A program made the position numbers and the translations under genes. 64,000 nucleotides of DNA from Acidobacteria bacterium Ga0077534. Lineage in GTDB: Bacteria; Acidobacteriota; Blastocatellia; Pyrinomonadales; Pyrinomonadaceae. Positions within the stretch are counted from its first letter, which is position 1. Every line of letters begins with the position of its first letter. The stretch spans positions 62,001 to 126,000 of the forward strand of contig LNEI01000008.1 of the NCBI GenBank assembly GCA_001464455.1, read 5' to 3'. A model generated the notes under the pieces. It saw only the letters and a program-made list of their open reading frames with translations, was not told the origin of the DNA and did no database searches. Positions 44,229 to 53,809 of the stretch are shown piece after piece.

Positions 44229-45161
44229 CTATTCGATCGCTCCCTCACGCAGTCTCTTGTCGTTTACCAATAACAGGAATTCCGCGATAGTATTACCCAG
44301 CCAAACTGAAAGGGTCGAGATAACGACAACGCCCATCACGAGAGGTACGTCACGTCCGCGAACAGCGGCAACCATTAGGGCTGCGATACCGGGCCAGCCA
44401 AGTACCGTTTCTACAATTACCGAACCGCTGAGCAGACCGCCGAGTGACAGTCCCGTGAGCGTGAGCAAAGGGTTAAGCACGGCCCGTAGTGCGTGCCGGG
44501 TTATTATTCGCCATTCGCTCAACCCCTTTGCCCGGGCCAGGCGAATAAAATCTTCGTTCATGATTTCGCTAAGCCCATTTCGGAGTTGAGCCAGATAGAT
44601 GGATACGACCGGTAACGCAAGTACGAGTGCGGTCAGAATAAACTTCAACGGGTTAAATGAAACCGAGCCGGAAATGGCGAACGAAAACCGCAATGATGCA
44701 AAAAGAACAAGCAACGCAAGTAGAATTCGCGGCGTTGATGCCGTTAACAATATCAGGAACTCGATGAACGCCGACAATATTTTCACGTGATATCGCGTTG
44801 ATAGGATCGCGAGACCCAGCGAAGTGAAGATAGCAATGGCCAATGCCGCTCCGCTCATCATCGCCGTATTCGCGAAACGATCCCTCGTAAGATCCCAGAC
44901 CGGGGTTTTGAAGGAAAACGATTCGCCGAGATCGCCGCCCATAGCGTTAAAAAGCCAGACGCCGTAACGCTCGATGAACGGCCGGTCAAGGCCGTAAACT
45001 TTCCTCAGCCCCTCCATAGTTTGCTCAGAGATCTGCGGATTATCGCGAAGTGCCGACAGTGAATCTCCACCAGCCGACGACAATAAGGCGAATGTCAGGG
45101 CGGAAACTACGAGCAGCATCAAAATGCCTTGGATCAGTTTTTTGAACGCGAGTTGCAGCAT
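44229..45161 (-). CDS. peptide ABC transporter permease, OppB/DppB-like
   Basis: A 310-residue permease with six helices. The EAA loop (YLAQLRNGLSEIMNEDFIRLARAKGLSEW) and a TALVLALPVVS helix are present. The frame is open to 45260, but the ATG at 45161 begins the standard N-terminus (FKKLIQGILMLLVVSALTFALL). It is divergent from the binding-protein gene. Confidence 0.9.
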   Translation of the reverse strand: MLQLAFKKLIQGILMLLVVSALTFALLSSAGGDSLSALRDNPQISEQTMEGLRKVYGLDRPFIERYGVWLFNAMGGDLGESFSFKTPVWDLTRDRFANTAMMSGAALAIAIFTSLGLAILSTRYHVKILSAFIEFLILLTASTPRILLALLVLFASLRFSFAISGSVSFNPLKFILTALVLALPVVSIYLAQLRNGLSEIMNEDFIRLARAKGLSEWRIITRHALRAVLNPLLTLTGLSLGGLLSGSVIVETVLGWPGIAALMVAAVRGRDVPLVMGVVVISTLSVWLGNTIAEFLLLVNDKRLREGAIE

Positions 45162-45302
45162 AGGTGACGGCAGGAACAATTCACGAAAAACATCAACATT
45201 CTTTACCATTGCGTGTTGATTTGCAAAAAGAAAGACACTAAACTCGGATACACTTTCCACAGTTGCCGCTTACAAAAACTGAACCACGAGGAACGCAAAA
45301 CT

Positions 45303-47072
45303 ATGTTGCAGGCTAAACGGACAACTCTCATCACGTTGTTGATTATTTTGGCTGGTTTGTACCTTATGGGCTGCGGCCAGGCCCAGCCGGTATCGAATCA
45401 AGCACAAAGCAGCGGAATCGAAAGCAAAGTATCCGGTGTTCGAGGCGGCAACCTTACTTGTCGGCTCACAACGCCGCCGAAATCCTTTAATTACGTTCTC
45501 TCGGCTGACGAATCGACCATCGTTGCAGCACTGTACATGCTAACGAGCCGGCTCGTTGAATTCGACCATCGAACTCAAAAATATGTTCCAGGCTTAGCCG
45601 AATCCTGGTCGATGGCAGCGGACGGCCGCACCTCTGACATCAAACTGCGAGATGGTTTGAAGTTCTCTGACGGTGACGGACTGACTACTGACGATGTGAT
45701 CTTCACACTCGCAGCAATCTATGACGAACGCACCGGCTCGCCAGCATTTCGTGATGCATTGCTCGTCGGAGGAAAACCAATCGAAGCGAAAAAGATCAGC
45801 GATCGCGAGATGCAGTTGATATTTCCGCAACCTGTTGCTTCATCGGAGCCTTACCTGATAAATCTCGGGATTCTGCCGTCGCATATTTTGGACGCGGATT
45901 TTAAGGCCGGAAAATTTGCCGAGGCGTGGAAAATTAACTCACCGCCGTCGAGTATTGTTTCCAGCGGCCCGTTTATCGTGGAGTCGGCAACTCCCGGCGA
46001 GAAGATCGTATACGCACGCAACCCAAATTATTGGCGTAAAGATGAGGCCGGAACTCAGTTGCCGTACATCGACCAGTTTACGATTGAGGTAGTCCCTGAT
46101 GCTAACAACACCTTCGTTCGGCTCAGCCAGTCGACACTCGATATCGCCGACCGCATTCGGCCTGCGGATTTGAACGAAATAACGAAGACGGCGGGAGCCA
46201 CGCGGGCTTTCGATGTCGGCCCCGGCCTCGGCATCGATCATTTGTGGTTCAATCTCAATACGGCGGACTCGAGCGGCACTCCGCTTGCCAATCAGGTCAA
46301 GCGAAGCTGGTTTGCGAATAAGGCATTCCGCGTCGCAGTCGCCTCGGCAATTGACCGCGAATCCATCACGAAAATTACGCTTCAAGGGATGGCGTCACCT
46401 CTTTACGGGTTTGTTTCGCCGGCCAACAAGATCTGGTTAAGCCCAAATTTGGAAAAGATTGAGTACAGCCTGGCAAAGGCCGAGGCGCTCCTTAGAGATG
46501 CCGGGTTCAAAAAGGGTGGAACCGCCGAAGCACCTGTACTAGTTGACGCTGAAAACCGGCCGGTTGAATTCTCACTGATCGTACCCGCCGAGAACGAAGC
46601 CCGAAAGTTGACCGCCGCTGTCATCCAGCAGGATCTCGCCAAGTTGGGCATAAAAATGGAGATCGCACCGATCGAGTTTGCCTCCGTCTCCGAGCGATGG
46701 ACGAAGACTTACGACTACGACGCGATCTTGCTAGGTTTGTCCCAAACTGATATCGAGCCCTCGTCATACGCGAATTTCCTGTTGAGCAGCGCTCCGGCAC
46801 ACCAGTGGCAGCCAAAACAAAAAGCCCCCGCCACCGAGTGGGAGGCCCGTGTCGATGAACTTTTTCGTGCGCAGGCGATCGAACTGAATCAAGAGAAGCG
46901 AAAGGAACTTTTCATACAAATTCAAAAGATAATGCGTGACGAAATGCCTGTCGTGCCGATTGCGGCCCGTCATATACTGTCAGCCTCCAATGCTAGAGTT
47001 GCAAACTTTTCGCCCAGCAGCGTATTCCCGTACTCGCTGTGGAATATCGACGAACTATTCATCAAGCCATAA
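45303..47072 (+). CDS. peptide ABC transporter substrate-binding lipoprotein (family 5)
   Basis: A 589-residue lipoprotein with lipobox LYLMGC at about residue 26. The body shows SBP family 5 features (GLAESWSMAADGRTSDIKLRDGLKFSDGDGLTTDDVIFTL, in pieces; AFRVAVASAIDRESI; YDAILLGLSQTD). GAGGAAC lies upstream of the ATG at 45303. It lies divergent from the two permease genes with 141 bp between. The transport ATPases (OppD/OppF) are not in the window, so the system must borrow them. Confidence 0.9.
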   Translation: MLQAKRTTLITLLIILAGLYLMGCGQAQPVSNQAQSSGIESKVSGVRGGNLTCRLTTPPKSFNYVLSADESTIVAALYMLTSRLVEFDHRTQKYVPGLAESWSMAADGRTSDIKLRDGLKFSDGDGLTTDDVIFTLAAIYDERTGSPAFRDALLVGGKPIEAKKISDREMQLIFPQPVASSEPYLINLGILPSHILDADFKAGKFAEAWKINSPPSSIVSSGPFIVESATPGEKIVYARNPNYWRKDEAGTQLPYIDQFTIEVVPDANNTFVRLSQSTLDIADRIRPADLNEITKTAGATRAFDVGPGLGIDHLWFNLNTADSSGTPLANQVKRSWFANKAFRVAVASAIDRESITKITLQGMASPLYGFVSPANKIWLSPNLEKIEYSLAKAEALLRDAGFKKGGTAEAPVLVDAENRPVEFSLIVPAENEARKLTAAVIQQDLAKLGIKMEIAPIEFASVSERWTKTYDYDAILLGLSQTDIEPSSYANFLLSSAPAHQWQPKQKAPATEWEARVDELFRAQAIELNQEKRKELFIQIQKIMRDEMPVVPIAARHILSASNARVANFSPSSVFPYSLWNIDELFIKP

Positions 47073-47145
47073 TGCATCAGCGATCCCCAAAGACACCGAA
47101 ACCCGACAGGGTTCACGGGTTTTCGTTATCCTGAACGAACGCTAA

Positions 47146-47177
47146 CAAAAAAGGTGAAGCCCCGAAGGACTTCACCT
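47146..47177 (-). terminator. intrinsic terminator of subtilase 1
   Basis: AGGTGAAG and CTTCACCT arms; on the minus strand the hairpin is followed by six T. It lies 53 bp past the subtilase stop codon. Confidence 0.85.
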
Positions 47178-47229
47178 CTAAAAGTGATCCGAAAGTAAAA
47201 TCGGCTAGATCAATGGTTGACCCATCGAA

Positions 47230-50200
47230 TTAGTCTACGACTGAGATGGTCTTGGCGATTGGATCAACGGTGAACTTGACGAGCCCGGTTTCAGAGCCGC
47301 CAGCCAAGCCTCTTCGTTTATCAGTCGCCCCGCCTTCACGGGCCGATTCCGTTGTAGAACCTGTCGCCGACGCAAAGCCGGCGGTCCCGGTTAATACGTT
47401 AGCCTTGACCCGGGCCGTGAAGCTGAACAAAACAGTATTCGGATTATTGAACCGCAACGTCTTATTGCCGCTCTCTTCGCCCCCAATAAAGTCCAAGCCG
47501 ACCAGTTGAGAGTAGTCGAAGAATGCCGGCGTCGTTGTTCCATTGCCACCGTTGTCAGCATTGCTGACCGTAACTGAATTTCCGGCCGACTGAATGGAAA
47601 CTATCTCAAATCGTACGTTTGGATAAAAGATCGTCGTCGACTGGTTCCTCAGGGCGGTGACAAGCACCGTCGATCCCGCAGGAAAAGTGATGCTGCGATT
47701 GACCGCTCCGATCTGTGCGGTTGCGTCTACCTCAGTTCTTCTTGAGACAGTTATTGCCTCAACATTGCTCGGTAGCGTTACGAATTTGCCGATTCGGCCC
47801 GGGGTTATCGATCGGATACGGTAGCTCCGGGTGCCGTCAGCAACATTCGAGAAGCTAGTGGCGGTGGTATTCCCGTCAACAGTACGGACCACTGTGAAAT
47901 TCACGCCATCCGTTGATTCTTCAATCTCGTATGCTTCTACGCTGCCTCGTGGTGCCCACGTGAGTGAATAGTTGCCATCGAAGTCGAATCGCTGAGTTCC
48001 AGCCGTAAAGTCGGACGCAAACTGCTGCACGACGGGTGCGGCTCCGCCTGAGAGTATCGTGCTTTCTATCGTGAAGTCGGTGGGACCGTTTGCCCAGCCG
48101 TACGCTCGATAAATGTAGGTCCCAGGAATCGTGGTATTGACCGCAATCCGCTCAGGCCCGATACCATTGCCGGATGAGCCGATTTCATTGCCGTTTGGAT
48201 CGTAAAGAAGGAAATCGAGGTCGGGCAATGCTAATCCCGCTTCAGGAACAGCCGTCATCGACCAATCAAGAGTTGCGTCGATCTTCAACCCTGAAGGTCC
48301 AACCTGAAATGGAACATCAACGTAGGTTGCATTCGAAGCTACGAACACGTTGTTGTCTCGCTGCGTACCCGCGTCACCTGCAAGCACGGTTCCCGAAAAT
48401 GTCGTTGTCTCAGACGAGGCAACCTGATCTGACGGCAACGATGCGGTCGCCTGAAGATACAATGGCATCCTCAGAGTCTGACCATTGCCGTTCGCAACGA
48501 CGTACCACTGGAATTGTTTGGTGGCGGTATCCCGAACGACGTTACCGTCGATCGTGATCGTCGAAGTGAAGGTGGTGCTTCCGCCCGGCGGGACACTAAC
48601 GCTCGATGAGCCTACCGATGTGGTAACGCCTGCGAGGTTGGTTGCACGGTTGTTGACGGTTGAAAGATTGTATGTACCACCCTGGCCCGACGTATCGCGG
48701 ATCGTAACCGTCACCTGCCGGGTGTTCAAAATACGATTATTCAGAATCGCCGTTTCACCGAATGAGTGGCTCGCGAGGATGCCAGGTGTGTCGATTCCGT
48801 CGCCGACCACGCCCATTAGTGCTTTAGCATCGACTGCGGCTTTGATGTCGATCAAGCCGCCACCTTGTTCGTTGACAGAATCCGCAGCAGTATTTGCCTT
48901 TGGTACTCCCGTGCCGGTACGAAGGTTAGTCGCCGTGTTTATAAGCGCCGCACGGATCATGTCAGGGCTGTAGTTTAGGTGGGCCTGTTTGACGATTGCG
49001 ACCGCACCAGCTACCTGTGGTCCCGAAAACGAAGTTCCGTTTGCCGAAATATATCGTGACGGATCCATCATCGAAGCTGCTGGTGCTCCGAGCGGGCTCG
49101 TTGCCGAATGAATAGCTACGCCCGGTGCAGTTACGTCTGGTTTGACCTGCCCCAATCCCAATACCGGACCCCGTGAACTGAAGCCCGCGGTTTCGCCAAC
49201 AAATACGTTGCTTAGGAATGGGTTCAAACGAATATTCAATTCCGAGATTGCTCCATCTGGCGGATCAATCGCGTTATCGTCAGTTGAGGACAATGCATCA
49301 ACCAAAATTTCGCCGTCGCTGGGAGAAACGGTCGCACAGGGAATCGAAGAGTTGACCGCCGTCGGATTAGTCGTTGTGGAGATCAGGATCATCGCGGATG
49401 CCCCGGCGATCGCCGCGCGGTTGCATCTATCCGCAAAGGTTGCTGATACGGGTCCAGCGTTCTTGACAAGTGCGATCCTGCCTGTGACCGCGACAGGGTA
49501 TGTCAGAAGCGGATTATTGACCATGACGTAACGCCGGCCGATCACTGCTGACGGTGGATTCGGAGTGCCAGCCATAGGGAACAGTTTGATCCGATCAAAT
49601 CCGGCGAGGTCAACCGACCAGTTAGCGTTTGCGGCACCGGGATGAGTCGTTGCACCAACCGCGATGACATGGCGTCCGGCAGCGGGAGCTCCGATCGTGC
49701 CTTCGCCCGGACCGGAGTTACCCGCCGAGGCGACAACGGTGGTTCCCAACAGGGCGGCGTTGCTGGCCGCTACTGAACTTGCTGAGTCGGGACCGCCGAC
49801 GCCGCCGAGGCTTAGATTAATAACGTGAGCCACTGGCTTTGGCTGTAAGGTCAAAGTCACGGGCGAGACCGAATCTTCGATAGCAAGGATCGTCGAAGCA
49901 TTGACGCAGCTTCCTGCCGCCGTACAAACCTTGTAGCCCATAAGCCGTGCCTGAGGAGCGATGCCGTGGAGTCGGCGGTCGTCGGCTGTTCCCGGGATGA
50001 GGTCAGCACCGGGAGCGAATCCTAGATAACCAGCGGCGTCGGCCGAAGCGTGAGTGCCGTGGCCAAAGTCGTCGATTAGGCCACCGGAAAAGGATAGATA
50101 GTAAATGACCTTTTGATTTGAATTGGTGGCGGCAGTTGGCGGGAGTAGTCCGAGACGCGGCGGAGTCGGATCGCCGCCGAACATCGGATGCGACCAGTCG

Positions 50201-50826
50201 ATACCCGTATCGAGAACCGCGATGTTGATGCCTTGTCCCTCAAAACCTTCGCGATGATTGTCAAAAGGTGTCAATTCGGCAACCTGGCCGTAATTTGCCG
50301 GAGCGTTCAGGTAAGGGACGCTCTTATCAAGCAGCACACGCAGATAATCGTTGTTATGAACGGTTTTAACTTCAGGCATGCTCTTGATCACAGCGATAGC
50401 AGCGGCCGGAACTTTGAGCGTGACCCCGTTGAACACGAGATTGAATCGGAAGTCGGCCCGGCCGGCCGTTGAACCGTCGTAGTTCGGAACGTCTATCCCG
50501 TCGATTTCGTAGCTAATACCGCGGGCAGATAGGGCAGCAAGGAATTGGTCTTGGGAACTTTTAACCGAGTTCCGATAACTCTGCAATTGCTCGGCCGATA
50601 CTGTACCGCCTTGCCTTTCAGTTCGGGCTTTCCAAACTGCTGCCGGATCGCCCCTGAGTTCAACGATAATCGAACTCGCGATGCCCGACGCACCTGCCTC
50701 TCTCAACATTACGTTAAAAAGGAGGGCCGTCGTGGCAATGAGTCCGACCGCGATGGCTGTCACGAAAAAGCGTTTCGTGCGAAAACTCCTTTGTGATTTA
50801 CTTACCGCATCATATCTTTTCATCAT
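47230..50826 (-). CDS. secreted subtilisin-like serine protease 1 (S8, PA insertion)
   Basis: A 1198-residue exoprotease with a basic start, a signal helix (about 20-42) and an inhibitor-like propeptide. The S8 triad is Asp206 (LDTGIDWSH), His259 (GHGTHAS) and Ser599 (GTSFSGPQVAG). A PA-type insertion lies between His and Ser (TGRIALVKNAGP...AGASAMILI). Later come a PPC-type beta domain and a fibronectin-like part. The final about 150 residues share a domain with the M36 protease at 53810, ending GLVKFTVDPIAKTISVV. Two ATGs (50826 and 50823) follow GGAG. Its promoter carries the CTCAA repeats, about 122 bp upstream. Confidence 0.92.
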   Translation of the reverse strand: MMKRYDAVSKSQRSFRTKRFFVTAIAVGLIATTALLFNVMLREAGASGIASSIIVELRGDPAAVWKARTERQGGTVSAEQLQSYRNSVKSSQDQFLAALSARGISYEIDGIDVPNYDGSTAGRADFRFNLVFNGVTLKVPAAAIAVIKSMPEVKTVHNNDYLRVLLDKSVPYLNAPANYGQVAELTPFDNHREGFEGQGINIAVLDTGIDWSHPMFGGDPTPPRLGLLPPTAATNSNQKVIYYLSFSGGLIDDFGHGTHASADAAGYLGFAPGADLIPGTADDRRLHGIAPQARLMGYKVCTAAGSCVNASTILAIEDSVSPVTLTLQPKPVAHVINLSLGGVGGPDSASSVAASNAALLGTTVVASAGNSGPGEGTIGAPAAGRHVIAVGATTHPGAANANWSVDLAGFDRIKLFPMAGTPNPPSAVIGRRYVMVNNPLLTYPVAVTGRIALVKNAGPVSATFADRCNRAAIAGASAMILISTTTNPTAVNSSIPCATVSPSDGEILVDALSSTDDNAIDPPDGAISELNIRLNPFLSNVFVGETAGFSSRGPVLGLGQVKPDVTAPGVAIHSATSPLGAPAASMMDPSRYISANGTSFSGPQVAGAVAIVKQAHLNYSPDMIRAALINTATNLRTGTGVPKANTAADSVNEQGGGLIDIKAAVDAKALMGVVGDGIDTPGILASHSFGETAILNNRILNTRQVTVTIRDTSGQGGTYNLSTVNNRATNLAGVTTSVGSSSVSVPPGGSTTFTSTITIDGNVVRDTATKQFQWYVVANGNGQTLRMPLYLQATASLPSDQVASSETTTFSGTVLAGDAGTQRDNNVFVASNATYVDVPFQVGPSGLKIDATLDWSMTAVPEAGLALPDLDFLLYDPNGNEIGSSGNGIGPERIAVNTTIPGTYIYRAYGWANGPTDFTIESTILSGGAAPVVQQFASDFTAGTQRFDFDGNYSLTWAPRGSVEAYEIEESTDGVNFTVVRTVDGNTTATSFSNVADGTRSYRIRSITPGRIGKFVTLPSNVEAITVSRRTEVDATAQIGAVNRSITFPAGSTVLVTALRNQSTTIFYPNVRFEIVSIQSAGNSVTVSNADNGGNGTTTPAFFDYSQLVGLDFIGGEESGNKTLRFNNPNTVLFSFTARVKANVLTGTAGFASATGSTTESAREGGATDKRRGLAGGSETGLVKFTVDPIAKTISVVD

Positions 50827-50930
50827 TTTTCTCCAATAGTTGAATATTTAATGACAGCCGCCCATTCCCATAGTCTCCACGAGGGGTAAATTAGAGTCAG
50901 TTCAAAAGGGCCGATTCCGTGTCAGTTTGT

Positions 50931-50994
50931 AAGTTATCAAGGGCTGGTTGAGTCAAGATTGAGGCGGGGAGCAAAGACTTGAGAGAAACTTGAG
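50931..50994 (-). promoter_or_regulatory. CTCAA-repeat promoter of subtilase 1
   Basis: On the minus strand four CTCAA boxes (start bases 50994, 50983, 50963, 50952) are spaced 11, 20 and 11 bp. TAACTT (50936-50931) follows exactly 11 bp after the last box. Expected start of transcription is near 50924, leaving a leader of about 98 nt. The most distal box touches the terminator of subtilase 2. Confidence 0.75.
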
Positions 50995-51028
50995 AAAAAA
51001 AGAGGTGAGGCCGCAATAGCCTCACCTC
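50993..51028 (-). terminator. intrinsic terminator of subtilase 2
   Basis: GAGGTGAGGC and GCCTCACCTC form a perfect 10-bp stem; on the minus strand it is followed by a T run. It lies 40 bp past the stop codon. Confidence 0.9.
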
Positions 51029-51067
51029 AAGAATGCTCGTATCATTTAACTTTGCTGCCTGTACGTT

Positions 51068-53563
51068 TTAATCACCCTGCGAGCTTTTAATCGTGAAATC
51101 GACTGCTTTTGTTACATTGCCCCGGATTCTGAAGAAGTAGCTTCCTGGCTGCAGGTTTTCAAGCTGGATCTCATCGTCCTCAGCAGTGGCGATGACGTTG
51201 CCATTAGCGTCCAATATTTCAAAGAATATACGCTGATTGCCGTGGTTCTGCTTTATCTCGGCCTCAAGGCCGCGTCTTCGTAGCTGGAACGGAATTCTGA
51301 CCGACGATTGTCCTGGCTGTATCGTACCTGAGTAACGCTCCTCAAAGTCGTCATTGTTATTTCCATTGCCATTGCCACCGCCCGGACGAGGAGTCTGTGT
51401 CGGTGATGGCGATGGAGTGGCGGCTGGCGTCGGACTAGGTGCGGGCGTAGGCGTCGCTGACGGTGATGGCGATGGAGTGGCGGCTGGCGTAGGCGTGACT
51501 GTCGGACTCGGTGACTGCGATGGCGTGGGAGTCGCCGTCGGAGCGGGTGTTGGGGTAGGCGTTTGCGGAGTTGGTGTTGGCGTAACTTCAGGTGACGCCG
51601 CAATTTCAAAGTCAGAGCCGGATGCCTGATCGGAGTTCAAGAGGAGGCCGCCTGTAAGGGATGAGCCGATTAGTAATTGAGCTTCCGCTTTTGTGGTTGT
51701 TGAGGTTGTGCCGACTACATTACTTCCGACGGCTGCATTGATTTTATTCAGTGAGAGCCTGATGGTTATCTGATTACCGTTGATCTCGCCGCCGTCCACC
51801 GCTCCGAGCGTCTCCTGATTCTGCGTTCCGGTCGGAAGAGTTGTGATCTTGCCGTATTCGTAAGTGGTGGCGGTTTCATCAACCGACGCCGAGACAAATA
51901 CCTCGGTGGCTCCGAATGCAGAGGTCATCGTCCAACGCATGTTTGGCGTGCGAACCGAGGCATCTGATAGGAGCAGGCGGTAGATTATTTGATCGTTGGC
52001 CGCGTCGTAAGTGAAATACACCTCGCGTATGTCCTGAGCGGTTGTGCCCAGCTGGTCATCGGCTGGATCGGATATCTGCGGAGCATTCGGATCGTCCGAC
52101 GGGAAAAGATTCGCAGGGTGCGGTACGGCCGAGAATAACTTGGCCGCACGAACCGCGTTGTGGGCATCGACGTATCCCGCGCCGACTACACGCTCCTCAA
52201 ACGGCATCGGCGTTGATGTCTGACGTAAAAGCGTAACTACCTCATCGGGGGTCAGAAGCGGGTTCGCCTCCATCATCAGGGCGATGATTCCGCTCACTTG
52301 AGGAGTCGAAAAACTTGTTCCCTGTGAGGTTGTATAAAACGGCAGAAACGCCGGTGGTATGGTCGAAAGGTCATTTGCTCCTACGAAAACAGGAATGGTT
52401 CCAGCCAAATTTGTTACGCCAGGTCCCTTCGACCGGGTGCTTTTGATGTCTACACCCGATCCGATGATATCGGGACGCAGGTTTGGGGCAACTGTTTCAT
52501 CGGCTGGCTGGCCCGCTGTGTCACTGCCGGTACCGTTATTATTGCCTCGGGAAGAAAATCCTGCCGGAGTTCCGAGTCCGCGTTTCTCGCCCGCAGCGAC
52601 CGAAATGACCCACGGAGCGACGGAAAATGGATTGATAACGTCCGGGGCGTCACCGTCGTTACCGGCAGCAAAAACCACGGTAATGTTGCGGTCGTGCATC
52701 GTCCGCGTTGCGACGTTGATCGGATCGTTTGGATCGTAAGGCAGATTAGCAAGAGTTGTACCGTAGGAGTTGTTGCAGACGCGGATATTGTAATCAAATT
52801 GGCGAACAAGCGTATACTCCATGGCTTGAACGATCGCATATGTTGAAAGCCCTGCATCGTTACCGGCGTTAATGCCGATCAGCTTGGCACCAGGAGCCAT
52901 TCCCTTATAGAGCCCGCCTGAAGCAGCACCCGTTCCGGCTGTTACACCCGCGCCGAACGTGCCATGGCCGCCCTCGACGTCGGTCATCGGCTGATTTTCT
53001 ACGGGAACTATGGGCAAGAAACCAGCCGGGAGCTCAAGCGGCACTTCGGCCGTCGCAAAAAAAGTGTTCTGAATAACATTCTGTCCGAGCTGAAGATCTG
53101 GGTGAGTTGCATCGATACCTGTATCAATGTAAGCAACCCCGATATTTTTACCGGTTACCGGAAGGCCCTGATTTGAAGAGGTTACCTGCGAATCACGGAT
53201 TAGATTCTCGACGCCGGAAATCGTACGCCCTTCCCGGTCGAACAGCTCGAATCTGCGATTTGCAAACATTGACCGTATTCGGCTGTTATTTCGAAGCGAA
53301 TTAAACTGCGAGCGGTTGATCTTGGTGAGAACCATGGGAAGCTGCACTAGATAGCGTCCACCAGTTATTCCAAGCGACCTTAGCATTAGAAAGTCCGAAT
53401 CGGTCGGGCGACTCTTAAAAGTGATGATGACCGGCGTCAGCGAGAGCGGTGAGGCGTTGACCTGGGTTGAGAGCAATCCGTCCACTGACGGAGCTGCAAA
53501 GATCGTCAGATTTACTACCAGGGTTATCGTTGCTAACCCGAGTGCATTAATTAGCCGTTTCAT
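51068..53563 (-). CDS. secreted subtilisin-like serine protease 2 (S8)
   Basis: An 831-residue exoprotease. GGAGGA precedes the ATG at 53563, and a signal peptide follows (about 5-25). The triad is Asp147 ([10 protein letters not shown]), His in GGHGTFGAG and Ser in [12 protein letters not shown]. The region after the catalytic domain contains a beta domain, then a Pro/Thr/Ser-rich spacer of about 65 residues, then a PPC-like C-terminal domain ([12 protein letters not shown]...GSYFFRIRG). The spacer DNA contains an exact 30-bp repeat at a distance of 60 bp. It resembles subtilase 3 more than subtilase 1. Confidence 0.92.
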   Translation of the reverse strand: MKRLINALGLATITLVVNLTIFAAPSVDGLLSTQVNASPLSLTPVIITFKSRPTDSDFLMLRSLGITGGRYLVQLPMVLTKINRSQFNSLRNNSRIRSMFANRRFELFDREGRTISGVENLIRDSQVTSSNQGLPVTGKNIGVAYIDTGIDATHPDLQLGQNVIQNTFFATAEVPLELPAGFLPIVPVENQPMTDVEGGHGTFGAGVTAGTGAASGGLYKGMAPGAKLIGINAGNDAGLSTYAIVQAMEYTLVRQFDYNIRVCNNSYGTTLANLPYDPNDPINVATRTMHDRNITVVFAAGNDGDAPDVINPFSVAPWVISVAAGEKRGLGTPAGFSSRGNNNGTGSDTAGQPADETVAPNLRPDIIGSGVDIKSTRSKGPGVTNLAGTIPVFVGANDLSTIPPAFLPFYTTSQGTSFSTPQVSGIIALMMEANPLLTPDEVVTLLRQTSTPMPFEERVVGAGYVDAHNAVRAAKLFSAVPHPANLFPSDDPNAPQISDPADDQLGTTAQDIREVYFTYDAANDQIIYRLLLSDASVRTPNMRWTMTSAFGATEVFVSASVDETATTYEYGKITTLPTGTQNQETLGAVDGGEINGNQITIRLSLNKINAAVGSNVVGTTSTTTKAEAQLLIGSSLTGGLLLNSDQASGSDFEIAASPEVTPTPTPQTPTPTPAPTATPTPSQSPSPTVTPTPAATPSPSPSATPTPAPSPTPAATPSPSPTQTPRPGGGNGNGNNNDDFEERYSGTIQPGQSSVRIPFQLRRRGLEAEIKQNHGNQRIFFEILDANGNVIATAEDDEIQLENLQPGSYFFRIRGNVTKAVDFTIKSSQGD
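51401..51490 (-). repeat. 60-bp-period repeat in the subtilase 2 spacer
   Basis: A 30-bp stretch beginning CGGTGATGGCGATGG occurs at 51401 and again, unchanged, at 51461. It encodes part of the Pro/Thr/Ser-rich linker and could slip, changing linker length. Confidence 0.75.
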
Positions 53564-53609
53564 CGTGTTCCTCCGAGTGGTCCGAGCGTTCCTGTGATTG
53601 TCCATTGTG

Positions 53610-53653
53610 AGAGTACTGCCGACTGCTTGAGCAATACTTGAGGTGGACTTGAG
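53610..53653 (-). promoter_or_regulatory. CTCAA-repeat promoter of subtilase 2
   Basis: Three CTCAA boxes on the minus strand (start bases 53653, 53642, 53631) at exactly 11-bp intervals. TACTCT (53615-53610) follows 11 bp after the last box. Start of transcription is expected near 53603, 40 bp before the ATG. Confidence 0.78.
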
Positions 53654-53730
53654 GGTTTTCTCACAGTAGGGTCAGTGCCGATTAATTGATCATTCATAAG
53701 CCTTGCGATTCACGGCGAGTAAGCGCGAAT

Positions 53731-53764
53731 AAAAAATGGGTGAAGTCTCGAAAGACTCCACCCA
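53731..53764 (-). terminator. intrinsic terminator of the M36 protease gene
   Basis: TGGGTG-AGTCT and AGACT-CACCCA arms with six T following on the minus strand, about 46 bp past the stop codon. Confidence 0.88.
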
Positions 53765-53809
53765 TAGCACGATCACTAGTTTTTGTGATCCCGTTGTATC
53801 CAGGTTAGA

